NCBI RefSeq assembly: GCF_030272615.1
Contig: NC_081415.1
Location: forward strand, 510,093,873-510,155,872
Source of the DNA: Cryptomeria japonica
Taxonomy: Eukaryota; Streptophyta; Pinopsida; Cupressales; Cupressaceae
Direction: 5' to 3'
DNA length: 62,000 nt
Each line of letters opens with the position of its first letter. Position 1 is the first letter of the stretch. Below are positions 1-13,300 of this stretch, piece by piece. The notes beneath the pieces were generated by a model. That model saw only the letters and a program-made list of their open reading frames with translations, did not search any database and had not been told where the DNA came from. The translations under genes were made by a program, and so were the position numbers.

Positions 1-841
1 ACCTTGAAGGACTTTGTTATTACACATATTTTACTCATTACCTCCTAGCTCAATATGATTCTTTGATGACTTACCTACTACATCTATCGAGAACTTTCAA
101 TCTAACAAGGTTTGAACATATCAATGAATGATCTTAATAATTGCACTCAACAAATAAATGGTATCATCATTTTTTATGTCATCCACTTTCAATCTTTATG
201 TGGTATATTAAATCATCATTTTAATGATGATAAGTTACAAAATTATGTTTCTTAGGGGGCTAGTTTTGGTTATTCAAAATAACGTGCATTTGCATAACCT
301 CATCTTTAAGAGATACATGTACACATTTGAACAATCTCAAGGTTGAATCCTTAGCATCAACAACACCAATCATCTCACCCTTTCAAATTTTAAAAGCCAA
401 ATATTTTTTTAATCGGTAATGAAATAAAGGAGAATGTTAACCAACTTGTTACTATTATCATCTTTCCTTTAAACCAATTACTCCTAGGAAGTTCACTAAA
501 TTACAAGAATCCTTAGATGATATACTTCAAATTTTATTGAGAACTAATGTGAGTACTCTTTCTCTGATGCATCAATTGGATCTAAACATATCACTTCCTA
601 GGATATATAATAAGCACACATTTGCCAACTATCATAGATTTAAAGATTCTTAGACTTGATCATTTATGGACCTCAAACACTGTTACCCCAAAATTTTAAA
701 ATTTTTGTCTTCTCTTTTGATTTTAGGTCTTCCCCACATTATGTCCTTTATTTGCAAAATTATTCCCATAATTTTTGCTGAGTCTTCAGCGCAAAGTCAG
801 TCTTTGTCAATTTTGTGGATTCCAAAGTTCCAAAAATCCTT
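1..841. other. AT-rich intergenic sequence, no gene seen
   Basis: I see no coding region, RNA gene or recognisable element here. A 97-codon frame beginning at 666 runs into the tandem repeat that follows and has the composition of that repeat, so I do not treat it as a gene. Confidence 0.5.
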
Positions 842-1100
842 GACTTGTCGACTTCAAATGGTTTCAAGGTTCCAGTGTTTCAAAGTTTCACGAACTCCTG
901 ATTTGCCAAATTCAAAGGGTTTCAAGGTTCTAATGTTCCAAAGTTTCATGAATTCTTAATCTGTCAACTTCAAAGGATTTCAAGGTTCCAATGTTTCGAA
1001 GTTCCAAAATTCCTGATTTGCTAACTTCAAAGGGTTTCAAGGTTCTAGTGTTCCAAAAATTCTCAATCTGTCATCTTCAAAGGGTTCGCAAGTTCAAAAA
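842..1100. repeat. Tandem repeat, about 58-bp unit, four to five copies
   Basis: Successive units begin near 842, 900, 959, 1015 and 1064. Each holds a GATTTG- or AATCTG-like start, then a TTCAAAGGGTTTCAAGGTTC core, then a TTCCAAAGTTTC-like tail. Units differ by scattered substitutions and small indels, so the array is old. No known satellite family is recognised. Confidence 0.75.
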
Positions 1101-2478
1101 ATGAGTTGAAAAAAAGTTGTGAATTACATAAATCTGAAGGCAACCTACTTGATATTTTTCCCTCAATACCTCCAGTTTTAATTTGGCAATCGTATGAACT
1201 CATATGATATGTTATTTTAATATTTTCTGTATGGAGCAAATGGTTGGCAGGGTCAGTTTACAAAGGAAGTAGTTCAATTTTGTGAGATTGTTAAAAATGG
1301 ATAATAAATCCATGTTTTATTTTAATTATCATAACTTCTCACAAATTTTCATGGCCCCAGGACGACTGGTTAACCCGCAGTGAAATTACTCTAAAATAGC
1401 TACAAGAAAAATTAAAAATTAAAAAAATTCTCTATAAATTATGTGCAATAATTTAAAATATTATGAAATATTTTAAATCATTTTTAAAGCAGCAATTTCA
1501 CGTGAAAGTGAAAAGGCTATTTTATTTTCGAGTCTTTAAAAAAAGCAATTACAAAAACTAAAAAGGCTCATTGTCTTGTTTAAATATGCAATTAATAGAT
1601 TCTGGAGGGATCCAAATTTTTTGATCCCCTTTGTACTTTGAGTCATGAGTAATACTCGATTAGAATTAATTTCTAAAAGGGTTTTTGTTATTTAATTTTC
1701 TATAGAAAAAGGAGATAGCAGTGTTGTTCTTTTGGAAGCATGATCTTTTGTACCGAAACATAGAGTCTTTGAACTCTCTAATATTGCCCAAGAAATAAAA
1801 GAAATCTTTTGAAATTTTATGCTCATTTGTATTTCTTTTATATGATCATTATCCTTTGTGTTTTTTTATTGCTCCAAATATTTTCATTTGTTATATCAGA
1901 TCATGAGTATTTTAATTATAAGAATTTTGAGTCTTGAAATATTCATATCATCTAAAAGGAACTGCAACATATTTTCCCAATTTTCTCAATGGATGCTAAG
2001 TGAGTGAACTTTTTGTCATTTATCTTTGTTCCCCTTTGATTATAAATTCATAATTGCATCTTTATCATGGTTATGTATGTGTGGACACTCATTTCTATCC
2101 ATTTAATTAAATGAATATTTAGTATTTATTTGATTATTTAACTATGTTCTATTAATTAAATTAATAATTAATTAATTCATCCTAACCCTCTTTTCCTATT
2201 AATTAAATAAATTATTCAATTTATTTGATTTAATTCACTTAACCCTCCTCTCACCATTTAAATAAATTAACATTTATTTAAATCCCCTCTCACATTTAAA
2301 TAAATAAATATTTATTTAAATTCCTAAATCCCTCACCCATTTGCACTTTCTAGAAAATGCAAGTTGCAAGTTAACCTCCTTCTAATCATGTCTAAACCCC
2401 TCTTATTAGCCTAATCACCTTTTAATGGTTTGCACATTCCTGAACCAAAGGTTAACCCTAAACCCATCAACTCAAATA
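1101..2478. other. No gene seen; AT-rich, stepwise ATTTAAATAAAT blocks from about 2100
   Basis: No supported coding region. From about 2075 the sequence resembles the start of the Tat-type LTRs on the right of the window: a TGTATGTG-like start, then repeated ATTTATTTAAAT-type blocks separated by pyrimidine-rich spacers. It may be part of an old related LTR, but I could not define both ends or a target-site duplication. Confidence 0.4.
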
Positions 2479-2913
2479 TTTAATGGCTTCCTTTAAAGTC
2501 TTCAAGCCTTTAATGGTTTTCTTCTAGAGTCTTCAAGACTTTAATGGCTTCCTTTAAAGTCTTTCAGCCTTTAATGGTTTTCTTCTAGAGTATTTAGGCC
2601 TTTAATGGCTTCCTTTAAAGTCTTTAAGCCCTTAATGGCTTCCTTCTAGAGTCTTCTTAAGCCTTTAATGGTTTCCCTCAAAGTCTTCAAGCCTTTAATG
2701 ACTTCCTTCTAGAGTCTTCTTAAGCCTTTAATGGTTTCTCTCAAAGTCTTCAAGCCTTTAATGGCTTCCTTCTAGAGTCTTCTTAAGCCTTTAATGGTTT
2801 CTATCAAAGTTTTCAAGCCTTTAATGGCTTCCTTCTAGAGTCCTCTCAAGTCTTTAATGACTTCCTTCAAGTCTTCAAGCATTTAATGCTTTATCCCTCT
2901 TTCTTCTCAAGCC
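2479..2913. repeat. Tandem repeat, about 30-bp unit, around fourteen copies
   Basis: Units start with TTTAATGG and end with AAGCC. Two alternating subtypes are visible: one centred on TTCCTTTAAAGTCTTC, the other on TTCTTCTAGAGTCTTC. The higher-order period is therefore about 60-64 bp. Similar TTTAATGG/AAAGTCTT words occur once or twice in the Tat-type LTRs at 42973 and 59967 (opposite strand), so this array may have expanded inside a related LTR. Confidence 0.85.
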
Positions 2914-5616
2914 TTCCCTTGTTGACACTTGTCAACATGTGATTGGCTTGAAGGAGAGCACATGGATTGAGGATCAACACTTCCTCAAGCAATCCTAACC
3001 CTTACTCAATCAACTCAATCTCAACCCTTCATTTGCCCATTTTCCCTATACATAGATCTTATTCCTTCATTGTTGGGGAGCCAATCACAAGAGTTATCCA
3101 TGCATAATTACTTTGCTTAGAATTTGAATGTTTTGTAGGAGGTCTTTTTATTATGTTCTAGCTCTTCCGCTAGTTGGAATTGCTAATTAACATTAATACT
3201 CCATTCATATCTTCAATCATTCAACACTTCACATAATCAACCATCTCCCATCCTCTATTTGACATCTATTTGTGCTAGTGCTCGAGCTGAGGGCATACTT
3301 CACATAGCAATGGGATCTTGGAGAGGATGAGGACATGAAAGATTCATGGCATAGGGAGAATCATGAGGGAGTAATATATATTTCATTTTATTTACTTCCT
3401 AATTAAACCCTTGTGTTACTAAGCTTCTTTGATAACGCTTTGGATGGATTTGTTTTCATGTTTGGCTTATGGTTGAAAGCTCTTACTAATATGATTTCCT
3501 ATTGGTTTATACTAACCTCCATTTTCACAGTGTTTCAGTATGTATGTTAGTTTGCCTTTCTTGATTTCTAGTTAAAAACATACCCCCAAAAAACTAAATT
3601 ACATCATAAGAGGGAGTTGTACCTCTAAAATTCAAAGGAAAATTGCAAATCCAATAAGCAAATTTTTCGGCTTTTAGTTACTTACTTGTCTTTTATTTGG
3701 TCATTAAGAGACATTTCAATTGTTGTTTTGAAAAGACAAATCTATTAACTAATAAGAACAAAGTATTATTATAAGTAACAACTCGATTCATGTTGAATGT
3801 ACTAAATTGTGCAAATACTTTTGAGGTCCTTGAGAACATAAATGATGATATTATTGAAACTAAAGTTATATCACATTGACATGCTTTTGTGGAGGTGAAC
3901 AAAACTATTGTTACACTTTATTCTCCTCCTCCTTCACCAAATGTATTTCTTGATGTAAAGATACCACATGATAGTCACTATGGTCCATTGTACATAAGAG
4001 AATAAATACTTAATATTATTATTCATAATATCCTCATTGGTACTAGAAATTAGTATAACATATGCACATTTTTTTTGTAGTCATATTCTTCTCAAAAAAA
4101 TATCTTGTGCTAATTTAAGAGTCTCTATAAAGATAGAAAATGGACTATCGATTAGTGTTTTAGGTTGTCATCTTATTAGTTATATTTGGACTTAAATATG
4201 TACACACATTATGTCATGTTACTTTAACTTATGATCAATTCTCCACGTTACTTAGTATACCATTTCTAGAAAATTTACAATACTTGTACACTAGTCAATG
4301 TTGTCTAGGCGGGGAGGTAAAATTAAAAGCCTCCTAAACCTAGTAACCTCTTGAATCACCCATAAAATTATACACCAAGCAAAAGTAAAATAATATTACA
4401 TGTTCATTAAGTTAAATAATATCAACCTTCACAAGCTACAACAAATTGATAGAAGCCTAAATTCATCACATAACATGTATTACAACAAAAATATATCAAC
4501 ACCATTATGTTGCCCCAAGTACCACACATAGACATGATTTGGCTTTCTATAGCCCCTTCCCTAGATCTATGCACAACCCTTTACATTTAATAGTTTTTAC
4601 TCTACAAGAACAAACATAATTAATATCTAATCATTTCTATTCCTTATCGCATAATTTTAATCCTTTTCCTTTCTTTTTTGATCCAAGCATTCTTTGATCT
4701 ACCAACATAATAGTGCAACTATTTTCCTTCCTATCTAGGAATTTTCATGTTCTATGTAACCATCATTAGCTATATTCAATAGAAAAATGCATATCCACAT
4801 GAGTAAGAGTATTTATTATCTATTGAAGTTTTAACAGATGCAATAAGAAGAAGAAGAATAGACGGTAATGATAACAATCTTAATGTCCAAACACCGTCCT
4901 AACATAAAGATACAAGCATGACCAATTCAAGAGATAAATAATCACCAAAGGAGTAAAATATCAATATTTTACCAAATTGTCACACTTTTTTGCATGCAAA
5001 TTGTTAATTTTGGTGCTTAAAAGAAAGATATATAACCAAGATAATATTAAAATAACTATTGACAAGTTAGAGACATATAATAACTGATCTATACAAATGA
5101 CAAAGTTATGCATCTTCTAGAGCTCAAATCATCGAGCATAATCACTACTACTTATCATTATTTTCTTATTATGGAATTCATATTAGATGTGACCAAACTC
5201 ACAATGCTATTGAATTAATCTTGAATGCTACCGAAGTTTTATAGATTGTTGCTAGAGATGTTAATACTAAAAAAGTCACATAGGTTTTTTTTGAAGATCA
5301 CAAGTTGTTGCCAAAGATGCAACTATAATTTTTTTACTAGCAGAGTCGACTAAAATTCTCTCAATCCTTAGAATCATCCAAACATAATAAATCAATGCAT
5401 AAGACCAAAATTCTCTTAGCCACCTCTATTTTATTTTAGGTAATGCATAATTGCTCATGAACCTAGATGCTTCTACATCATACAATTTAGATAAGAAAAT
5501 TTATAAGCATGGTAATCTAAAGTAGAGTTGAGTGGTAAAACAACCCTTTTAGAATATACACAATCCCACAACATAAACCATTACTAATTTTAGGTACATT
5601 ACGAAAAATACTTTCT
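2914..5616. other. No gene seen
   Basis: AT-rich sequence with only short frames. I see no conserved protein motif on either strand, no tRNA-like cloverleaf and no terminal repeats. Confidence 0.45.
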
Positions 5617-6700
5617 GTATACATCTAGAAATGACTAGAGAGAATTAAATAAATATGAATTATTTATTTAATGATTTTATTATTCTATCAATAAACAAAT
5701 TGAATTATTTATTTATTTGATTCACTTGTCTTATTCCTCTAAAACAATTTATTTATTAAATATTAATTATTTAATCAAAATTCATCATAATTCTTCTAAA
5801 TTCCATCATAATTAAATAATCCTAAGTTATTTAATTATTCATCCAACCTAAGTCTTCAATCTTCAAATCCACATCATCCATACATTTCATCTCCCTCATC
5901 AACATCAACATGTGGATAAATAAACTAAATATTTTAATATTCAATTCCTCAATTATCATCAACATCAACCCTATTCAATAGGAGGAGGAGACTTATGTAT
6001 CCTCCTATCCCACATATTCTCTCTCGCATCCTTACTTCTTAGATGGTGGCTTTTCCCACATCAACCTAGTCAAAGTGACTCATTGTTCACTTGTCCTAGG
6101 AAGCCTAAATATTCTCCAACCTCCATAGATTTTTGACTCCTTCATGTCTTAGGAAAACTATATTTCCTCCAACCATCCTATCTCTTTGGAGTCCTCATCT
6201 CTGGTCGAGATGAGCATGTCACCATATGTCTTCTCTCTACACCTTATCCTCTATCTTGTCATCATAGGAGGAACATCTTCCCCCTTTGTCTCTCACATCT
6301 CAATCAAATTCTTCTCAATTGTTCATGATCTCAAGATTAACTCCTAACCATTGATATTCTCCACCTTGGATTTTAGCTATGGAAAATCTATAAAAGGAAG
6401 CCTTCAGCTAACATTTCAAGATAGTTATTAGTGATCATTTTAGAGTATTCAAGCAATCAATCATTCCAACATCCAAGAAATCAAGTATTTTATTTATTAT
6501 AGCATATCCATCTTAGTATCCATTATCATTAAAATCATAGGATTATAATCCATCTTTGCATTTCATATACCACATAGGTTCATTCTTGTGTGGTCATCTT
6601 CAAACCATAAGTGCAATATTCTAAGAGCAACAACATCAAGATCACATAAGATAGAATAAAAGGGAACTTCATGGGAGTAGTTGACATATGCAGGTATAAG
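5617..6700 (+). other. Possible solo or decayed LTR, Tat-like
   Basis: The segment opens with TGTATACATCTAGAAATGAC, which resembles the LTR start TGTAGACATATAAAAATGAC of the Tat element at 42973-44398 read on the minus strand. It is followed by the same kind of ATTTATTTAAT blocks and pyrimidine-rich stretches. A TATA-like CTATAAAAGG lies near 6390. The right end and a target-site duplication were not found, so the call is tentative. Confidence 0.35.
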
Positions 6701-8681
6701 CTTTGTTTTTTATAGTTTATTCTTTGTTTCATTTTGGTGTGTTTTAGATTAGATAGCATTCTAGAATAGACTTATGGCTATTATAGTAGTTTCATCACAT
6801 TTCACATTTAAAGCATCACAATTTCTTATATCTCTTCCCATATTTAGCTAGGATAAATATCGTCCCCTTTTTCCAAGTTTTACCATTAAATTGCATTCCC
6901 CTTATGGATATCTATCTTAAACATTCCATATTCCTCCTCTAATTAATTTTTCCTATTTCCTCTTATGGCATTTGACCCACCTCTATCAATCTAGCTCGAC
7001 CAAATGATTCTCACTTTCTCTTTTTTCTATCATGAGATTAGACTCACCATTTTCTATCCACCTCCACAAAAGTATATCCTCCTTTCTCCACATGTTATTA
7101 CACTTGTGCATAAATCAATACAAACTACTTTGTTGGCATTAAGAATTACCATAAGCACATTCTCTTCCTCTTCCTATTGTGTATTTAGTTATATCACATA
7201 CACCATCATCTTCATGTCCTCCAAAGGACATGTTATTATTGCACTCTCCTTGCCAAACTATCATTCATATCCTCTATGAAAAGGATATCTACTTCTACTA
7301 TAAACCCCTTCCTTCTCCTTGATTCCATCTAATGAAGCTTCCTTGAATAGCTCCCCCATTTATTTTGCCTTTTCTTCAACTAGGAGACTCTATCCATCCT
7401 CATCCACTTAGTCTAACAAATGGGATCCTCATAGACCATCTTCTTAGCTCTCAAATCATCTTTATAATTTGAAGGTTTTTTTTTTTTGCAACAGTTGTCT
7501 TCTCTAGATTAGTAGACCGCATCTCCATGTCTTCCACTATCACCACACTTAGAATTTTGCATGCCATGTTAGCTATAGCTTACAACAATAATATATCAAC
7601 ATCATATTGTTTCCCCAAGTCCCACACATAGATGCAATTTTATCCTCTATAGTCCCTTCCTCGAATTTGTGCACAAAGATCCACTTGTATGCCCATTTCA
7701 ATGGCCACACTCTAAAATATCCCTCAATATTTTAATGCATTCCATAAGAAATTTTGATGTTTTCATATTCTACAAGTATCACCACAACAACTATCTTAAA
7801 TGTTTTCCATTACTTCTTGTCCAATAAAGGATTTCATTTTCCTTTTTTTCTTGATTGAAATAATCTTTGATTTACCTGACCTAACAACCCTATCATTTAA
7901 TAATTGTTATGTTTTGCACAACTATTATATATAGCTTGAACGGAGAAATACTCAAATAAGAATAGCCACTGCCCATTAAAGGTCTAACAATAATATAAAG
8001 AAAAATAGTAATCATTAATGATAACAATCTTGATGATACTTTTATAATAGGAAGAAATAAATAATGCTCCTTCAATAAATATATGAATAGCAAAGGAATA
8101 AGATTGCTAACATTTTATCCAAACACCTTACTTTTGTGCATGCTAATTGTTAATTCAAATGACTAAGAAAGACATAAATAACAAATACAATCATGCGATC
8201 ACTACTATAAAGCTAGAGAAATAAAGTAGTCAATTTGAATAATATATTTTGGAGGCCATGCCATTAGGAATCATTACTACTAGACATCATTTCAACCTCA
8301 TTTCTAGAGTCATTTCAAATATTGTTGAAGTCATGATTTATATTTAAGTCATCCTAGGTATTTCCAAAATCATACTAGAATTATCAAAGTCGTGTATACT
8401 ATTGAGGTCATCTTAGATTTTTCAATTTCATAGTTGCTAATGAAGTCATATAGTTGTTGTCAGAGATGATAGTGATAATAAAGTCACGTAGGTTACTACC
8501 AAAGAGGTTAAGATGCTATTGAAAAATGTTATTATATTTTATTTTGTTACAAAAGTTAGTTGAAACATTTTTTGGACCTCATACATAATGCCAAAAGTCT
8601 CTCAACCACACACATGTATATTAAGATTATTATGGACTTTGGTGCTCTTGTATTGCCAATGGATTAAAAATTATATATGAA
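6701..8681. other. No gene seen
   Basis: Pyrimidine-rich and AT-rich sequence with short frames only (for example 7004-7279). These lack any motif and look like chance openings. Confidence 0.45.
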
Positions 8682-8686
8682 GGAAG
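8682..8686. repeat. Target-site duplication, left copy (GGAAG)
   Basis: GGAAG directly precedes the 5' LTR and matches GGAAG at 16328-16332 directly after the 3' LTR. Five bases is the usual Copia target duplication, so the element is bounded exactly and its ends have not recombined with another copy. Confidence 0.93.
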
Positions 8687-10207
8687 TGTTGGCATTACAA
8701 TAAGTAGGGAAGATTATTGGCATTACAATAAGTTTGTTGGTTGATGATATTGAGAAGGTTGTTGGAGATTAATTAATAAAGGATGATTATTGTCTTAATA
8801 TTATTATTTTGTCATTGATGTCAAGCAATTGATTTTCTGATTCAGTATGATGTTGCCATGTCTTAAAGAGTATGTTTTGATGAGCATAAAGATGTCGGTA
8901 AGTGACACAGAAAGAATGTGAAAATGAAGGGAAGTAATAAGTTATTCAATGGGCAACTATTATCGAGTTAAATAGTTATGAGATTATGATGTTTTGATTG
9001 TTTTGATATCCTATATATGTGTATTTGAAGACTGAACAAGAAGGAGAAAAGATTTCATGCAAAGGTTTGATATTACTCTATTTTACCGAGCAAGGAGCTA
9101 GTCGATAAACTTCAAGTTTATCAGTCACCGAGCAGAAGCAACCGAGATGAGAATGTCTACCGAGTAAAGTTCGGTATTAACTGAGTATCAACCTAGCAGT
9201 AACAGAATGCATTAAATAAGTGAATGCATTATTAAATGAAGGATGCCAATGAGCTGGAGATTTATAGAAGATTGGAATGCCATGCAAGAAGTTTGTTAAG
9301 GATCAACGGCAATGGAAATTCAAGAGTTAGATCTACAGCACATATTGAACGGTCCTAACCGAGCACAACTACCTAGGAAGGAATACAAGTTTCAAGGCCA
9401 AATAAAATGTTTTTAGTTCGAAGGATACAATGAACCTAGTCAAGTTTGAAGAAATGATGGCTAAGATTAATCATGGGAAATGTGATTAAGGAGATTAAGC
9501 AGTTAGGGATTGCTTATAAATAAAGTAAAGTTTAAGAATAGTTATGCGGGCAAATTAGAAGCACGGTGATGCTATTGAAGTAATTACCGAGTACAAAAGA
9601 TTGAAAATCTATTTGAAGAACAGAGTGAGAAGCCCAACAAGGAGAAAGATAAGTCTTTTGACAAGATTATCTTGAGCACATAGAATCTGCTTTAGCATTT
9701 CAGATGTGAAGTTGCAGATATATATTTTATTAATGTTATTTATTTTTGTAACTGACAGGAAATCCCTTAACCGAGTGGACCTAACAGTCTTATTTGTAAA
9801 TCCTCTAGGAAGGTAACATTCTGAATGAGTGTTTGAAATCCTTTGACAAGGTCACTTCTAACAAAGTGAAGATTTTAATAGATCTAAGGGAAATCCCTTA
9901 ACCGGGTCACATCTAGCAATGTGTTTGTAATCTTTAACAGGATTTGATTTTAACCGAGCATACTCTAGAAGAGTATATTTTCTTGTGGGTCTGAAATCCC
10001 ACAGTGGTTTTTCCCTATTTGGGTTTCCACGTTAAATCTGGTGTCAGATGTGTTTTAATGTTTCAAGTTTATCTGTTTATGAGTTTGAATGATTTACAGT
10101 CATAGTTGCATATCAAGAACAGTGCTACCGAGGTTGAATCTGGTTAGAATACTAAATTGTGAGTTTATCTGATTCACCCCCCCTCCCCTCCTCTCATTTA
10201 ACTAACA
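8687..10207 (+). repeat. 5' LTR of Copia-1
   Basis: It runs from TGTTGGCATT to TAACTAACA and matches 14809-16327 throughout. A 28-bp duplication of its first bases lies at its own start (the word at 8689 recurs at 8717). The hexamer ACCGAG or a one-base variant recurs about ten times across it, for example near 9088, 9126, 9140, 9158, 9585 and 9951. Confidence 0.95.
9515..9522 (+). promoter_or_regulatory. TATA box in the 5' LTR
   Basis: TATAAATA, conserved at 15638-15645 in the 3' LTR. It is the best candidate core promoter of Copia-1 and would mark the U3/R boundary a few tens of bases downstream. Confidence 0.65.
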
Positions 10208-10209
10208 AT

Positions 10210-10221
10210 TGGTATCAGAGC
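10210..10221 (+). other. Primer-binding site, initiator tRNA-Met type
   Basis: TGGTATCAGAGC, two bases after the LTR end, is complementary to the 3' end of plant initiator tRNA-Met. It is the standard primer for minus-strand synthesis in plant Copia elements. Confidence 0.93.
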
Positions 10222-10329
10222 TTGGACTCTGAAAGAAGATTTTCAAGGAACTTGAGGCAAGATCCAAAGATGTTATAAAGGGATGCACCAAAGCTAAATA
10301 AGTCAAGTTTCTCCACATGGCAGAAAAGG

Positions 10330-13300
10330 ATGAAGCTGCACTTATCAGGAATTGGAGAATATGCAACATACTATCTAGAGAATGATTATATTGCACCTAG
10401 CACCTACCCTATGACGATGGAAGAAATAAAGGCAAAGCAAGAACATATTCAAGCAATGATTAAGATAACATCAGCTTTGACCGACTCAGAGTTTAATGAT
10501 CTAGAAGGTTGTAATGATGCCAAAGCAATGTGGAATAAGCTTATATCTGTGTATGGAGGAGATGAACATGTTCAAAGAGCAAAAGTAGATAGTCTGAGAG
10601 GACAACTTGAATCCATGAGAATGAATGAAGGTGAGAACATAATCCAATACAGTACAAGGTTAAAGGAAACTGTCAATCAAATCAAAGGAGTAGGAGGACC
10701 TATTGAAGAAAAGGATGTAACAAGTAAGTTGTTGAGAACACTTTTGTCTGCTTATGCCATTAGAGTCTCTGCAATTAATGAATTAAGGTTTGTACCGAAC
10801 ATGCCAGTCTCTTTGGATGCTACTATCAGTAAGCTACGTGCTTTTGAGTTAAGTAATTTTGATAACAGTGGGTCTTCGGTAAACAAAGTTGAATCTGCAT
10901 TCAATTCTTTTCATCTTGGTGAATCTGATGATTACAATGATAGAATGTATAAGTATGCTGAAGGAAATCATCATGGAGCAAGTGAGAGATTTCGCAAAAG
11001 CATGGAAGAAGTACACAAACTATATGAGGAATTCAGAAAGCAAGAAGAGTTTGAAGCATTATTAGCCAGAAGGTTACCGAGAGGCAAAGGTAAGTATAAA
11101 GGGAAGTTACCTTTAAAATGTTTTAACTATGATAAAATTGGACATATGGCTTCAAACTGTCCTAACAAAGAATCTAGTGAAAAGAGAGAATATCAAGATG
11201 ACAGACAAAAACACAACTATTACAGAGGACACCGAGACTTTAGAAGGAGAGATAGAAAGACATGCCTAGTAGCTGATGAGGAATCCAATGATGATAAATC
11301 CGATGGGACTAAAATAGAGGAAGTTGTATATGTGGCTATCAAAGATGGATCAAATGAAGAAAGGTATGAAGAAAAAGCCTTAATATCACACATAAATAAT
11401 AATGATTCTTGGATCATAGATAGTGGATGCTCATATCACATGACAGGTGATAAACACAAGTTTGTTAAATTAGAAGATTATAATGGAGGTTATGTAAGAT
11501 TTGGTAATGATGCACCATGTCCTGTGAAAGGTAAAGGATCTATCACACTTCTTGACAATGCAAAATGTGATGATGTATATTGGATTGAAGGTCTGAAATA
11601 CAATTTGTTGAGTGTAGCACAGCTAAACAATACAGGATACCAAATAGAATTTCAAAAAGGAATTGTCAAAGTTCATGACAACCATGGAAAGTTGGCTACT
11701 ACCAGGACTCAAACAAGAGGTAATACATTTCACCTTGACTGAACTCGAAACAATTGTCTGTATGCAAAAATAGAAGATACTTGGTTATGGCATAAAAGGT
11801 TTTGTCATGTAAATTTTGATAACCTGATCAAAATAAGTAAGAAGCACCATGTAAGAGGTCTACCGAGCTTGGAAAAACCTGAGAATGCTATATGTCGAGG
11901 ATGTCAAATGGGTAAGATGACAAAATCAAGCTTTACAAGTAAGTCTTACACTTCTAAAGGAATTTTACATCTTGTGCACACTGATCTTTGTGGTCCTATG
12001 AAAGTTCAAAGTTATTATGGTGATAAATACTTCATATTATTTGTGGATGATTACTCAAGGATGATGTCAGTTATGTTTTTAAAAGAGAAATCAGAAGCTT
12101 TGCAAATGTTCAAATGGTATAAGGCAAGAGTTGAAAAAGAAACAGGAAGATGGCTGAAATATCTTAGATCTGATAGAGGAGGAGAATTCATTTCTGATGA
12201 ATTTAACTTATTCTGCAATGATCATGGTATAAAGAGACAAGTGTCTACACCAAGGACACCACAGCAAAATGGGATAGCTGAAAGAAGAAATAGATCAATT
12301 GTAGATTGTGCCAGAACTTTCATGATAGAAAAGAAAGTACCTCAAACATTTTGGAGAGAAGCAATAAGCACTACAGTTTACACCTTGAACCGAGTACAAC
12401 TGAAGAAAGGAACTATGAAGACACCTTATGAAATCTGGTATGACAAGAAACCAAATGTAAGTTATTTTAAAATATTTGGAAGTAGATGTTATGTTCACAA
12501 AGATGACAGAAATGGAAAATTTGATTAGAAAAGTGAGGAAGGAACATTTCTTGGTTATTCCTCTAGGAGTAAAGCATTTAAATGTCTGATCAAATCATCT
12601 AACAAAATAGTGGAAAATGCAAATGTGAAAATTGATGAATTTGTAGAAAGGAATGATGAAGGAAATTCCAAAGAACCGGATGATTATGAAGAGTTTGTAT
12701 ATGTACAACTGACCAGCCTTACCAAGCAAGCCAATGAAGAAATTACTCAGTTATTGAGTGATGAAGAAGATCATACAGAGCCTGTCGAGCCTATATTAGC
12801 AAAATATGTCAGGAGAAATCATGCATCAAGTCATATTATAGGAGATAAGGATGCTTCAGTGATGACAAGGAACAAACTGAGACACAACACATATCTGATA
12901 TCCAAATTTGAACCGAGGATAGTAAAAGAGGCATTAAACAATGAAGATTGGGTAAATGCTATGACAGAAGAAATTGATCAAATAAATAAAAATGAAACAT
13001 GGACACTAGTCCCAAGACCAATAGAGAAAAATGTAATTGGTACAAAGTGGATTTTTAGAAACAAGCTAAATGAAAAAGGTGAGGTCATTCGGAATAAAGC
13101 AAGGCTAGTTTGCAAAGGTTATGCTCAAGAAGAAGGAATAGACTATGGGGAGACTTTTGCACCTGTAGAAAGACTTGAAGAAGTAAGAACATTGTTGGCA
13201 TATGTTGCTTACAAAAATTTCAAGGTATATCAAATGGATGTTAAGTCTGCATTTTTTAATGGTATACTAGAAGAAGAAGTCTATATTGAACAGCCTGAAG

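Noticed and set aside
666-959. 97-codon + strand frame as a gene
   Set aside because: Its second half lies inside the 58-bp tandem repeat, and the protein has no motif. It is a chance opening.
2479-2913. CRISPR-like array of regular repeats
   Set aside because: There are no distinct spacers: the unit itself is repeated head to tail, no cas-like gene is nearby, and the DNA is eukaryotic.
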